From Phascolarctobacterium sp. (GTDB lineage: Bacteria > Bacillota > Negativicutes > Acidaminococcales > Acidaminococcaceae), in NCBI GenBank assembly GCA_020024105.1, contig JAHHUH010000003.1, positions 1 through 64,000 on the forward strand: a stretch of DNA of 64,000 nt. Direction: 5' to 3'. Numbering within the stretch: position 1 is the first letter of the stretch; every line of letters starts with the position of its first letter. A model generated the notes under the pieces. The model worked only from the letters and a program-made list of their open reading frames with translations. It was not told where the DNA came from and made no database searches. The position numbers and the translations under genes are program-made. Shown here in pieces: positions 35,641 through 44,288 of this stretch.

Positions 35641-37152
35641 ATGGCTTATTATTATGACGAGCCGGCACATACTTTTAGTGAGTATCTTTTGGTGCCCGGT
35701 TATTCCTCTGAAAAATGTATTCCCACTAATGTTGACTTGCGTACCCCGTTGGTAAAATTCAAAAAAGGTGAAGAATCTGCAATCACCATGAACATCCCCA
35801 TGGTTTCCGCAATCATGCAAGCTGTATCTGGTGAAAAACTGGCTATTGCTCTTTCTAAAGAAGGTGGCGTATCCTTCATCTATGGTTCTCAATCCATCGA
35901 AGACGAAGCAGCAATGGTTGCTCGTGTAAAAAGTCATCGCGCAGGCTTCGTAGTAAGCGATTCCAATATTCGTCCGGATAGCACTTTAGCTGATATCCTG
36001 GCTCTGAAAGAACGTACTGGTCACTCCACCGTTGCAGTTACCTCCGATGGTACTGTTAATGGCAAATTGGTAGGCATTGTAACCAGCCGTGACTATCGCC
36101 CCAGCCGTATGAGCAGAGATACTAAAGTTTGCGAATTCATGACTCCGATTGATAAAATGATCGTAGCTCCTAAAGAAACTACACTGCAGGAAGCTAACAA
36201 TATCATTTGGGAAAACAAGTTGAACACTCTGCCCATCATTGATGAAGAAGGCCGTCTGCTCTACATGGTATTCCGTAAAGACTATGCAACCCATAAGGAA
36301 TATCCTTTGGAATTGCTGGATGATAAAAAACGTCACATCGTAGGTGCTGGTATTAATACCCGTGATTATGCTGAACGTGTTCCTGCTCTGATTGATGCAG
36401 GTGCTGACGTAATCTGCATTGACTCCTCCGAGGGCTACAGCGCTTGGCAAAAATTGACTTTGGACTGGATTCGTGAGCATTATGGTGATAGTGTTAAGGT
36501 TGGTGCTGGTAACGTTGTTGATGCTGAAGGCTTCCGCTTCCTGGCTGAAGCAGGTGCTGATTTTATTAAAGTTGGTATTGGCGGTGGTTCTATCTGCATT
36601 ACCCGTGAACAAAAAGGTATCGGTCGTGGTCAGGCAACTGCTTTGATTGAAGTTGCTAAAGCTCGTGACGAATATTTTGAAGAAACCGGTATCTATGTAC
36701 CTATCTGCTCCGATGGTGGTATCGTATATGACTACCATATGACCTTGGCTTTGGCTATGGGTGCTGATTTCATGATGTTGGGTCGTTATTTTGCCCGCTT
36801 CGATGAAAGCCCCTCTAACAAGGTTAATATCAATGGTAGCTACATGAAAGAGTATTGGGGTGAAGGTTCTGCACGTGCTCGTAACTGGCAACGTTATGAC
36901 ATGGGTGGTGCTTCCAAGCTTTCTTTCGAAGAAGGCGTTGACTCCTATGTTCCTTATGCAGGTTCTTTGAAAGATAACGTTAACTTGACCTTGAGCAAAG
37001 TTCGTTCTACCATGTGCAACTGCGGTGCTTTGAACATCACTGAATTAAAGGAAAAAGCTAAGTTGACTTTGGTATCCGCAACCTCTTTGGTTGAAGGCGG
37101 TGCGCATGACGTTCTGCTGAAAGACAATGTAACCAGCAACTATCCGAAATAA
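35641..37152 (+). CDS. guaB: IMP dehydrogenase, Tritrichomonas-like
   Basis: Oxidises IMP to XMP with NAD, the first step to GMP. 503 residues: catalytic domain, CBS insert at about 95-220 (TSRDYRPSRMS, NTLPIIDEEGRLLYMVFRKD), loop GIGGGSICITREQKG with the catalytic Cys near 319, and flap GEGSARARNWQRYDMGG with the Arg-Tyr pair that acts as general base. From memory this is strikingly close to the Tritrichomonas foetus enzyme, also 503 residues, including the C-terminal block MCNCGALNI. It follows purD by 52 bases with no terminator, so purine and GMP synthesis are likely linked. Confidence 0.94.
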   Translation: MAYYYDEPAHTFSEYLLVPGYSSEKCIPTNVDLRTPLVKFKKGEESAITMNIPMVSAIMQAVSGEKLAIALSKEGGVSFIYGSQSIEDEAAMVARVKSHRAGFVVSDSNIRPDSTLADILALKERTGHSTVAVTSDGTVNGKLVGIVTSRDYRPSRMSRDTKVCEFMTPIDKMIVAPKETTLQEANNIIWENKLNTLPIIDEEGRLLYMVFRKDYATHKEYPLELLDDKKRHIVGAGINTRDYAERVPALIDAGADVICIDSSEGYSAWQKLTLDWIREHYGDSVKVGAGNVVDAEGFRFLAEAGADFIKVGIGGGSICITREQKGIGRGQATALIEVAKARDEYFEETGIYVPICSDGGIVYDYHMTLALAMGADFMMLGRYFARFDESPSNKVNINGSYMKEYWGEGSARARNWQRYDMGGASKLSFEEGVDSYVPYAGSLKDNVNLTLSKVRSTMCNCGALNITELKEKAKLTLVSATSLVEGGAHDVLLKDNVTSNYPK

Positions 37153-37179
37153 TAGCTGTCGGTTTATGAAATAGTTCTT

Positions 37180-37209
37180 AAAGAGTGACCTTCGGGTCAC
37201 TCTTTTTTT
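37180..37209 (+). terminator. Terminator of the purine operon
   Basis: AAAGAGTGACC-TTCG-GGTCACTCTTTTTTT, a stable tetraloop hairpin with T run. Confidence 0.93.
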
Positions 37210-37416
37210 CTTGCTAAGATAATATTGATACAGGAAGAATCTGTAAAAGCCTTATTGTCAGGCTGAAAAAGATATTATTTTAATAAAAAAGTTAACACTT
37301 CTAATGCTAAAAATGTATACATAAAAAAATAGATTAAAAATATTGCATTTTTTTCTGTAATATAGTAAAGTAGTATTAATTGCATAGGTATAAAATAAAG
37401 AGGGGTGTGTATATTT

Positions 37417-38262
37417 ATGAATTTAAAGAAAATGTTTAAGTTTGCTGTCTGTGGCGCAATGGTAGTAGCCATGGCTTTATCCGCAGGTTGTGGTGGCGAT
37501 GAAAAGAAAGCCGACGACCAGAAAGTATTGAAGATTGGTATGGAATGCTCCTATGCTCCTTATAACTGGTCTCAAACTAGTGCGGATGGTGGCGCTGTTA
37601 AAATTGTTGGCTCCGATGAATACGCTTATGGCTATGACGTAATTATCGCTAAGAAAATTGCCGACTCCATGGGTGCTAAATTAGAAATTCACAAGGTTGA
37701 ATGGGATGGACTGCCTCCTGCAGTTGTTAGTGGCAAGATTGATGGCGCTATCGCTGGTATGTCCATTACTTCTGAACGTAAACAAACCGTAGATTTCACC
37801 TTGCCTTACTATTACGCTAACGTTGTTGCTCTAGTTAAAAAGGATTCTCCTCAGGCTGCAGCAAAGTCTGTTGCTGATTTAAGGGGTTCTGTAGCGACTT
37901 CTCAGATTAATACCATCTGGTATGATCAGATTGACCAAGTTCCTGAAGTTACTAAGCTACCGGCAATTGACAATGTACCGGGTATGATTGTTGCTTTAAC
38001 TTCTGGTAAAGTAAACCTGATTGTAACTGATATTCCTACTGCTAAGGCTGCTGCCTATGCGAATAAGGATTTAGTTATGGTAACCTTCCCTGAAGGTCAA
38101 GGCTTTAAAACTTCTCAAGAGGACGTAGAAATTGGTATTGCAGTTAAGAAAGGCAATAAGGAATTAGCTGATGCTATGAATAAAGTTTTGAGTAAAATGA
38201 CTCCGGACGATTTCAACAAGATCATGGACGAAGCAATCCAAAAACAACCTTTGGCAAAATAA
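37417..38262 (+). CDS. Polar amino-acid ABC transporter binding lipoprotein
   Basis: 281-residue family-3 solute-binding protein. The signal peptide ends in the lipobox ALSAGC near residue 24. The mature protein has LKIGMECSYAPYNWSQ, YGYDVIIAKKIADSMGAKLE and DGAIAGMSITSERKQTVDF, typical of arginine, glutamine, histidine or cystine binders. The ligand is not settled. ATG 37417 is chosen over an upstream GTG because the lipoprotein signal fits. It is followed by a weak terminator and then permease and ATPase genes. Confidence 0.92.
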   Translation: MNLKKMFKFAVCGAMVVAMALSAGCGGDEKKADDQKVLKIGMECSYAPYNWSQTSADGGAVKIVGSDEYAYGYDVIIAKKIADSMGAKLEIHKVEWDGLPPAVVSGKIDGAIAGMSITSERKQTVDFTLPYYYANVVALVKKDSPQAAAKSVADLRGSVATSQINTIWYDQIDQVPEVTKLPAIDNVPGMIVALTSGKVNLIVTDIPTAKAAAYANKDLVMVTFPEGQGFKTSQEDVEIGIAVKKGNKELADAMNKVLSKMTPDDFNKIMDEAIQKQPLAK

Positions 38263-38278
38263 TTCTCGCTCAAAGTTG

Positions 38279-38307
38279 AAGGACGGCTTATTTAGCCGTC
38301 CTTTTTA
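38279..38307 (+). terminator. Intra-operon terminator after the binding protein
   Basis: AAGGACGGCT / AGCCGTCCTT with TTTTTA. Partial readthrough would give more binding protein than permease and ATPase. Confidence 0.8.
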
Positions 38308-38338
38308 GTATTTATCGAAAAATAAGGTGGTGTAATCA

Positions 38339-39133
38339 ATGCCAGAAACATTTTTTGGCTGGGTTCTGTTCCTTTTAAATGAATATGGCCCTGTTTTACT
38401 TAAAGGTGCAGTAGTTACCTTTCTGTTGGCTCTGGTGGGTACTTTTATCGGCTGTATAATTGGCCTGATAGTTGGTATTATCCAGACTATTCCTGTAGAA
38501 GAAAATGATAGCGCGGTTAAAAAGACCTTTATTGCCGTTGTAAAATGGCTATTAGATGCTTATGTAGAAATTTTCCGTGGTACTCCGATGATCGTACAAG
38601 CGATGGTGCTTTATTATGGCGCTATGAGTGTCTTTGATATTGATATGTCTCCCATGTTTGCCGGTTTCTTTGTTGTTTCTATCAACACTGGTGCTTATAT
38701 GGCTGAAACTGTTCGTGGTGGTATTGAATCTGTGGACCCTGGTCAAAAGGAAGCTGCTATTGCTATCGGCATGGACCATTTCCAGATTATGCGTTGTGTT
38801 ATTCTCCCGCAGGCTCTGCGCAATGTTATGCCCCAATTGGGTAATAACTTAATTATTAATATCAAGGATACTTCTGTATTGAACGTTATTTCTGTTACAG
38901 AATTGTATTTTGCGTCTAAATCTGCAGCAGGTGTATATTATAAATACTTTGAAATTTTCTTTATTACCTGCGTAATTTACTTTATTATGACCTTTACCGC
39001 TTCTCGTGTTTTGCGTTGGCTGGAAAGTAAGATGGATGGTCCTAAGGATTATCAGCTGGTAACCTATGATCCTATGATGGACCCCTGTGGAGCAGTACCT
39101 CTGCCCACTAAGAAACAGAAAGGACGGTTTTAA
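38339..39133 (+). CDS. Amino-acid ABC transporter permease
   Basis: 264-residue inner-membrane permease of the HisM/GlnP family. Several membrane segments surround the EAA-type loop ETVRGGIESVDPGQKEAAIA, then IGMDHFQIMRCVILPQALRN, which contacts the ATPase. EIFRGTPMIVQAMVLYYG is a family hallmark. Only one permease gene is present, so it probably works as a homodimer. The ATPase starts two bases after its stop. Confidence 0.93.
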   Translation: MPETFFGWVLFLLNEYGPVLLKGAVVTFLLALVGTFIGCIIGLIVGIIQTIPVEENDSAVKKTFIAVVKWLLDAYVEIFRGTPMIVQAMVLYYGAMSVFDIDMSPMFAGFFVVSINTGAYMAETVRGGIESVDPGQKEAAIAIGMDHFQIMRCVILPQALRNVMPQLGNNLIINIKDTSVLNVISVTELYFASKSAAGVYYKYFEIFFITCVIYFIMTFTASRVLRWLESKMDGPKDYQLVTYDPMMDPCGAVPLPTKKQKGRF

Positions 39134-39135
39134 AA

Positions 39136-39882
39136 ATGGCTGAAGAAAAAGAAGTTTTAGTGTCCGTCCATGATTTAAAAAAGCAGTTTGGTGAAAGGGA
39201 AATTCTTAAGGGCATCAGCTTCGATATTCATCGTGGGGATGTTGTCTGCATTATCGGTCCTTCCGGTAGTGGTAAATCTACACTGATCCGTTGTGTAAAT
39301 TATTTGGAGACACCTACCAGTGGTGAAATATCCTACCGTGGTAAATCTGTGAAGGATGCCTTTAAAAAACTGACTATGTTCCGTACTAAGGTGGGCATGG
39401 TTTTCCAATCTTTTAATCTGTTTAATAATATGACGGTTTTGGAAAATTGTATGGTAGGCCAAATCCAGGTTTTGAAAAAATCTAAGGAAGAGGCCAAGGA
39501 AAACGCCATGAAGTATTTGAAGCATGTAGGCATGGATGGCTATGTTAATGCTAAACCCAACCAGCTTAGTGGTGGTCAAAAGCAGCGTGTAGCTATTGCT
39601 CGTGCGTTGGCTTTAGAGCCTGAGGTTCTTTTAATGGATGAGCCTACTTCTGCACTGGACCCTGAAATGGTTGGTGAAGTACTCCACGTTATTCGTGAGC
39701 TGGCAGAAGCTGGTTTGACCATGGTTATTGTTACTCACGAAATGGCTTTTGCCCGTGATGTTTCCAATCGCGTCATCTTTATTGATCAGGGCGTGATTGC
39801 AGAGGATGCAGCACCGGAGGAGTTATTCAAGCATCCTAAAAATCAGAGAACTAAGGATTTCCTTCGTCGTTTCCAAGAATAA
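39136..39882 (+). CDS. Amino-acid ABC transporter ATPase
   Basis: 248-residue ATPase of the GlnQ/HisP type that powers uptake with the two preceding proteins. Walker A GPSGSGKSTLIRCVN near residue 38, Q-loop MVFQSFNLF, signature LSGGQKQRVAIARAL, Walker B VLLMDEPTSALDPEMV and H-loop VTHEM are all intact. Confidence 0.95.
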   Translation: MAEEKEVLVSVHDLKKQFGEREILKGISFDIHRGDVVCIIGPSGSGKSTLIRCVNYLETPTSGEISYRGKSVKDAFKKLTMFRTKVGMVFQSFNLFNNMTVLENCMVGQIQVLKKSKEEAKENAMKYLKHVGMDGYVNAKPNQLSGGQKQRVAIARALALEPEVLLMDEPTSALDPEMVGEVLHVIRELAEAGLTMVIVTHEMAFARDVSNRVIFIDQGVIAEDAAPEELFKHPKNQRTKDFLRRFQE

Positions 39883-39903
39883 ATTTAAAAAAAGCTCTAA
39901 TGG

Positions 39904-39940
39904 AAAAGCTCCAGCTGAAAATAGCTGGAGCTTTTCTTTT
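39904..39940 (+). terminator. Terminator of the amino-acid transporter operon
   Basis: AAAAGCTCCAGCT / AGCTGGAGCTTTT stem followed by CTTTT. Confidence 0.9.
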
Positions 39941-40206
39941 GATTGTCTAAACCTAAATATATTATTGTCAGAAGCTTTAGATAATAGTTGAGCCTGGATG
40001 AGAGTAGTAAATATGTGAAAATATCAAGCTTTTTTTGATATGGACGAAGCGGTTATTGATAAAGAACTACCTGTTTGTAAAAATAATATACTGGGTTAGA
40101 AATAGCTGATATGATAAAAAATAGTCTAAAATATTTCTATTTGTAGTATAATGCTAGATGGGTTCTTTTTATATTATTCAATTTTTAAGTAGAGGAAGAG
40201 AAGTTT
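39941..40206. other. Intergenic before DUF4127 gene
   Basis: AT-rich, no coding frame. A TATAAT at about 40147-40152 is a likely -10 box for the DUF4127 gene; no good -35 box could be fixed. Confidence 0.4.
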
Positions 40207-41766
40207 ATGGATAAACTGAAGTATTTTGTTTTTTTATTATTGCTTTTGGTATGTCAGTCGTCCTGGGCCGCAACTAGTAAGGGAACGCTTTTATATATTC
40301 CCTTGGATAACAGACCGGTCTGTCTGGATTATACTGTAGCGACCATGGAGGCGGCAGGCTGGAAGGTTAAAACACCACCCCTGGAATATATTGCCTGTCG
40401 TGAGCATGTAGGCCAGCCGGAAAAGCTGTTTGCATGGATTGACAAGGAAAGCCGTACCTCACTGGGGATGGTTATTTCCGCAGACACTTTGATTTACGGT
40501 GGCCTAGTTGCCTCTCGTACACATGAGATACCAATAGAGGTTCTAAACCAGCGTGCGCAGGCTCTAAGCCAGCTGAAGGAGCGTTATAGGGATCAGCTGG
40601 TATATGTATTTGCCAGTGTGATGCGTTCTCCTAAGAGCAGTGGCGCTCCCGTAGAGCCGGCTTATTATAGTCAGTGGGGACCGATGCTATTTAAATTGGG
40701 CGAGCTTGAAGATAAGCTGGCTAGCGGAGATATTGGTCGTAGGGAGAAAAGACAACTGCAGGTTTTACACAAAAAAATACCGTCTCCTGTTCTAAAGGAT
40801 ATGTATGCCCGGAGAGCAGCTAATTTACAGGTTACAGAACATATTTTAGAATGTGTAAAAAATAAAAATTTTGATTATGTCTTAATTGGTAAGGATGATA
40901 CGGCTCCTTATTCACGTTCTCATTATGAAGCAAGAATCTTAGAAAAAAAATTAGAAAATCTCCCCAAAGAAAAAATAAGATTTTTGACAGGTGTGGACCA
41001 GCTAGGCCTGATCCTACTTACGCGCTGTGCTAACCGACTTCAGTATCGAGTTCCCTTGGTAAAGGTTTTTTATGCTCCTGGCAGTGGTGGTAATACCTTA
41101 CCTACCTATGAGGATCAGCTTTTGGATGTTACTGTAGAGGAGCAGATTTTAGCAGCGGGTGGCGTTCCTGTAAATCGTGAAAGACGAGCAGACCTGTTTT
41201 TAGGAGTTAATACACCTAGAGACGGCGTCACCATGGAAGGTTCGGACAGTAGTAATGATGGAGTGGTAACTGAAGAGCTGGAGGCTTTTACTCAAGATAT
41301 TAAGGATTATCTGCACGACCATAAGGCGGTATCCGTAGCAGACGTCAAATATGGTAATGGTGGAGATAAGGGACTGGTTAAACAGCTTTTTGCTAAGAAT
41401 CTTGCCTGGCAGTTGGCCAGCTATGGTGGCTGGAATACAGCCAGTAATACTCTTGGCTTTGCGCTAGCCCAGGGAATATTGGAGCCTAATATGACTACCG
41501 AAGCTAAGGATGAGCTTTTAATTATCCGCTATCTTGATGACTGGGCTTACCAGTCCCAGGTCAGATTGCGTGTATATCAGACCTTGATTTGGCCCCAATC
41601 CTGGAATAATACTATTTTAAAGCCTGGACAGAAGGCAATGGCAGAGCGTGCCATCACAAGGTCCATGCGACAGGTTGCCATGCCTCTTTTTGGTAAGAAA
41701 GTAAAAAATTATAAATTTACTCTGCCTTGGAGCAGAATGTTTGAAATCAATATTGAAAGGAAATAA
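40207..41766 (+). CDS. DUF4127 family exported protein
   Basis: 519 residues with an N-terminal signal peptide (KYFVFLLLLLVCQSSWA, cleavage after AWA-like site near residue 21), so it acts outside the cytoplasmic membrane. The mature protein matches DUF4127: LLYIPLDNRPVCLDYTV near residue 30, MVISADTLIYGGLVASRTH near 90, LIGKDDTAPYSRSHYEA near 225 and VADVKYGNGGDKGLVKQL near 375. The family function is unknown. AGGAAGAG precedes the ATG. The next gene, a GNAT acetyltransferase, starts three bases after the stop, so they are co-expressed. Confidence 0.85.
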   Translation: MDKLKYFVFLLLLLVCQSSWAATSKGTLLYIPLDNRPVCLDYTVATMEAAGWKVKTPPLEYIACREHVGQPEKLFAWIDKESRTSLGMVISADTLIYGGLVASRTHEIPIEVLNQRAQALSQLKERYRDQLVYVFASVMRSPKSSGAPVEPAYYSQWGPMLFKLGELEDKLASGDIGRREKRQLQVLHKKIPSPVLKDMYARRAANLQVTEHILECVKNKNFDYVLIGKDDTAPYSRSHYEARILEKKLENLPKEKIRFLTGVDQLGLILLTRCANRLQYRVPLVKVFYAPGSGGNTLPTYEDQLLDVTVEEQILAAGGVPVNRERRADLFLGVNTPRDGVTMEGSDSSNDGVVTEELEAFTQDIKDYLHDHKAVSVADVKYGNGGDKGLVKQLFAKNLAWQLASYGGWNTASNTLGFALAQGILEPNMTTEAKDELLIIRYLDDWAYQSQVRLRVYQTLIWPQSWNNTILKPGQKAMAERAITRSMRQVAMPLFGKKVKNYKFTLPWSRMFEINIERK

Positions 41767-41769
41767 TCT

Positions 41770-42354
41770 GTGAAAGGAAAAATTCGTTTGGCTACTTTGG
41801 CCGATACAGAAGCTCTTTTAAAAATTTATGCGCCATTTATTTTAGATACCTGTATTTCGTTTGAATATGAAGTACCTACATTGGTAGAATATAGAGAAAG
41901 GATAGCAGGTATCAGTAGTCTATATCCGTATTTGCTTTATGAAGAGAACGGCAAAATTTTAGGCTATACCTATGCCCATCGTTACCTGGAAAGAGCTGCC
42001 TATGGTTGGGACGTAGAGGTTACTATTTATTTGGCTCCTGAAGGTCAGGGAAGGGGCTTAGGAGCTCTATTATATAGTGCTTTAGAGCAGCTGTTACGTT
42101 TACAGCAGGTTAGAAATCTGTATGCCTGCATTACTGGTGATAATGCTCATAGTATTAATATGCACCGTGCGTTAGGATATAAAATGATAGGTACCTTTAC
42201 CAGGGCAGGCTTTAAACAGAACCGCTGGCTTGACGTTGTATGGTTGGAAAAAAGTCTGACGGAAGATGAGGGAGCTCCTTTGAAGCTGGTACCTTTTAGA
42301 GAGCTTCCACAGCAGTCGGTGGCGGCCGTTTTACAACGGGTAAATAATTTATAG
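41770..42354 (+). CDS. GNAT N-acetyltransferase, phosphinothricin-type
   Basis: 194 residues. IRLATLADTEALLKIYAPFI at the N terminus, SFEYEVPTLVEYRERI near 35 and the acetyl-CoA loop LAPEGQGRGLGALLYSAL near 95 match the Pat/YncA group, which acetylates phosphinothricin-like amino acids or methionine derivatives. GTG start at 41770, with the preceding GAAAGGAAATA as ribosome site. The natural substrate is unknown. The last ~25 residues extend beyond the usual domain. Confidence 0.85.
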   Translation: MKGKIRLATLADTEALLKIYAPFILDTCISFEYEVPTLVEYRERIAGISSLYPYLLYEENGKILGYTYAHRYLERAAYGWDVEVTIYLAPEGQGRGLGALLYSALEQLLRLQQVRNLYACITGDNAHSINMHRALGYKMIGTFTRAGFKQNRWLDVVWLEKSLTEDEGAPLKLVPFRELPQQSVAAVLQRVNNL

Positions 42355-42372
42355 GAGTTAAGCTTAGCTTTG

Positions 42373-42401
42373 AGCATCAGTTTTTACTGATGCTTTTTTT
42401 G
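42373..42401 (+). terminator. Terminator after acetyltransferase
   Basis: AGCATCAG / CTGATGCT stem, then seven T. Confidence 0.9.
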
Positions 42402-42426
42402 TAAAAGAATTATTTAAGCTTTGTTG

Positions 42427-42455
42427 TTGACAAAATATTGCTTATTAACTATGAT
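42427..42455 (+). promoter_or_regulatory. Promoter of EamA transporter gene
   Basis: TTGACA (42427-42432), 17-base spacer, TATGAT (42450-42455). Confidence 0.75.
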
Positions 42456-42531
42456 GTAATACACGGTAAAACGTAGTATTTTACTAGCAGTTATTTTATA
42501 GATTATTTAATAAAAAGGATGGTGCAGGATT

Positions 42532-43443
42532 ATGAGTGACATGGTAAAGGGTTATTTTTTGGCTATTGTAGCTTCAGTGACCTATGGTATGAATCCTTTG
42601 TTTACGCTGCCGCTTTACGCAGAAGGAATGGACGCCCATTCGGTTTTATTTTTCCGCTATTTGTTGGCTCTGCCTATTTTGGCTTCTCTTTTTAAGCTGA
42701 ATCATGCAAATTTTGCTCTTTATAGAAGGGAGGTTTTTCCGTTAGCCCTGATGGGACTTCTGATGGGCGTTTCATCACTTACGCTTTTTGCCTCCTACCA
42801 GTACATGGATGCAGGTATCGCTTCCACACTACTCTTCGTCTACCCTATTTTGGTAGCAGTACTTATGTCCCTGCTGTTTAAGGAAAAGCTGACCTGGTTG
42901 ACTAAGGCTTGTATTTTTACTGCCTTCATTGGCATTATGCTTCTGTACAAGGGGAGTGATGGGGCTACCTTGGATTCTTGGGGAACCTTTATCGTTTTTG
43001 TATCTGCAATTACCTATGCATTCTATATTATTGGCGTAAACCAGAGTGGTCTACGTGAAATGCCCACCATCAAAATTACTTTTTATGTTTTATTCTTTGG
43101 CTTAAGCGTATATATTGTGGGGATTTTGGTGCAGGGGGGCTTAAGTACGCCACAAACACCCTTGGGTTGGTTGAGCCTTTTAGGACTAGCCGCGCTGCCT
43201 ACAGCCATGTCTCTGACGGCGACTACTACTGCAGTACAGTATATCGGCTCTACTCCTACGGCAATTCTGGGGGCTTTAGAACCAGCTACTGCAATCTTTT
43301 TCGGAATTACGGTGTTTGATGAGGTTTTGACAGCTAGGGATTGCTTGGGTCTGTTTCTTATTATTACCGCAGTAAGTCTTGTTGTAGCAGGAAGTGCTCT
43401 CACTAAGTATTTAAAACGACTACTGCAGCATAGAGCGTCTTGA
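42532..43443 (+). CDS. EamA/DMT family transporter
   Basis: 303-residue membrane protein with about ten membrane segments in two EamA repeats (residues ~5-140 and ~150-290). MVKGYFLAIVASVTYGMNPL opens the first repeat. SWGTFIVFVSAITYAFYIIG opens the second. GALEPATAIFFGITVFDE near 240 is the typical repeat end. Family members export amino acids, nucleosides or other metabolites; the substrate is unknown. Monocistronic. Confidence 0.9.
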   Translation: MSDMVKGYFLAIVASVTYGMNPLFTLPLYAEGMDAHSVLFFRYLLALPILASLFKLNHANFALYRREVFPLALMGLLMGVSSLTLFASYQYMDAGIASTLLFVYPILVAVLMSLLFKEKLTWLTKACIFTAFIGIMLLYKGSDGATLDSWGTFIVFVSAITYAFYIIGVNQSGLREMPTIKITFYVLFFGLSVYIVGILVQGGLSTPQTPLGWLSLLGLAALPTAMSLTATTTAVQYIGSTPTAILGALEPATAIFFGITVFDEVLTARDCLGLFLIITAVSLVVAGSALTKYLKRLLQHRAS

Positions 43444-43553
43444 TACTAGTGAAAAAGCTTAAAGGCCTATGGATACTTAACTTTCAAAATCGAGATGATG
43501 CTTAATAGGAAATGTTATTGCAAAAAAATATTTAAAAAATATTGACAAAAACA

Positions 43554-43582
43554 TTGACAAACTTAATGGTATCGAGTACAAT
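43554..43582 (+). promoter_or_regulatory. Promoter of the cobalamin-riboswitch RNA
   Basis: TTGACA (43554-43559), 17-base spacer, TACAAT (43577-43582). A second TTGACA lies 12 bases upstream. Confidence 0.85.
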
Positions 43583-43599
43583 TAACACATCAAATCAAT

Positions 43600-43770
43600 A
43601 TTTCGTACATGAACCCATTTGGTGCAAATCCAAAGTGGTCCCGCCGCTGTGACAGGCTAGCCTGAAACCAGCAGGGTTTAATGTATAGCATATGCTGCCT
43701 GCGAGCGACAGGAAAGTGTGATTCAAGAAAGTCTACGTTTATGTGAGAGTGGCGTAGTCGGAATTGTTGA
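43600..43770 (+). ncRNA. Cobalamin riboswitch, no gene downstream
   Basis: The core GGTGCAAATCC...GTGGTCCCGCCGCTGTGA (43621-43652) is the conserved centre of the adenosylcobalamin/cobalamin riboswitch family. The following GAAAGTGTGATTCAAGAAAGTC, with CTACG/CGTAG arms (43732-43757), stands where the B12-box part lies, but departs from the usual AGCCAGGAGACCTGCC. An intrinsic terminator follows at once. No coding gene lies downstream on this strand before a second terminator, so the switch probably controls an RNA. Boundaries are approximate. Confidence 0.8.
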
Positions 43771-43776
43771 TACATG

Positions 43777-43810
43777 GCCCTGTTCTAGCTTGCTAAACAG
43801 GGCTTTTCTT
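43777..43810 (+). terminator. Riboswitch expression-platform terminator
   Basis: GCCCTGTT / AACAGGGC stem with an eleven-base loop, followed by TTTTCTT. Confidence 0.85.
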
Positions 43811-43994
43811 ATTGGCGTAGGTCGAAATATTGATTTACAAAACAGGACATAAAGCAAAACGGACATTTGCTTTGTATATTGTGTGTTGTTCTGATAACTC
43901 CTTTCGCATTTCTCCTCCATTTCTGGGCTTACTGAATGGGTGCAGTGAGTCCTAACAAAAAAGCTACCGTCTTTGTGCGGTAGCTTTTTTGTTT
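43811..43994 (+). ncRNA. Candidate B12-controlled small RNA
   Basis: Readthrough of the riboswitch terminator would yield a ~180-base tail with no ribosome-bound frame. It has a hairpin AAAGCAAA-N7-TTTGCTTT (43851-43873), an unpaired pyrimidine stretch with CTCCTTT (43898-43904) and TCTCCTCC (43911-43918) that could pair with Shine-Dalgarno sequences, and a strong terminator (AAAAAAGCTACCG / CGGTAGCTTTTTT, 43957-43990). Known parallels are Rli55 of Listeria and EutX of Enterococcus, where a B12 switch controls a regulatory RNA. Function here is inferred. Confidence 0.5.
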
Positions 43995-44288
43995 GAAAAA
44001 TTACTTTAAAAATATGACAAAGATTTTGATGAGGTATGCAGAAATGAAGCTAGTAAAATTATCCTGGTACAAATATTTAGTCCGGTTGTTTCTGATTCTA
44101 TATTCTTGTCTATTAGTGCCAGCGTTAAATTAAAATAGGACTTTCAAGTGCTCCATGATTATCTTATTAAAAATTTTATTAGGAATATTAGAAAAGTAGC
44201 AGTGGTTGTGAAAGATTAGCTGCAAGCAGGCATAAGAGGCCTTGTTAAAAGGGAAATATTTGATTTTTAAAAAATTTTAGAAAAAGTA

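Larger units (their letters stand above)
43592..43836. repeat. 14-base inverted repeat enclosing the riboswitch
   Basis: AAATCAATATTTCG (43592-43605) and CGAAATATTGATTT (43823-43836) are perfectly complementary. The left arm is at the predicted transcript 5' end. The right arm lies just after the first terminator, so pairing would be possible only in readthrough RNA. Confidence 0.8.
43444..44288. other. Long gene-free region holding an orphan riboswitch RNA
   Basis: About 850 bases without a supported protein gene. It contains a perfect promoter, a cobalamin riboswitch, two intrinsic terminators and a hairpin (listed separately). The stretch 44000-44288 between the second terminator and the tRNA-Gly promoter shows nothing I can name. 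Confidence 0.6.

Noticed and set aside
35986..36891. 301-codon minus-strand frame opposite guaB
   Set aside because: Long but a mirror of a strongly conserved coding gene; no start signal or recognisable domain.
43835..43909. 24-codon minus-strand frame (MRKELSEQHTIYKANVRFAL...) with GGAGGAG just upstream
   Set aside because: It lies wholly inside the candidate riboswitch RNA. The apparent ribosome site is the reverse of the pyrimidine stretch and its spacing is short. I could not find a promoter or terminator for it, but it remains an alternative explanation for TCTCCTCC.
43600..43994. Direct equivalence to EutX or Rli55
   Set aside because: I see no paired ANTAR-type hairpins and no eut or pdu genes in the window; only the general layout is similar.
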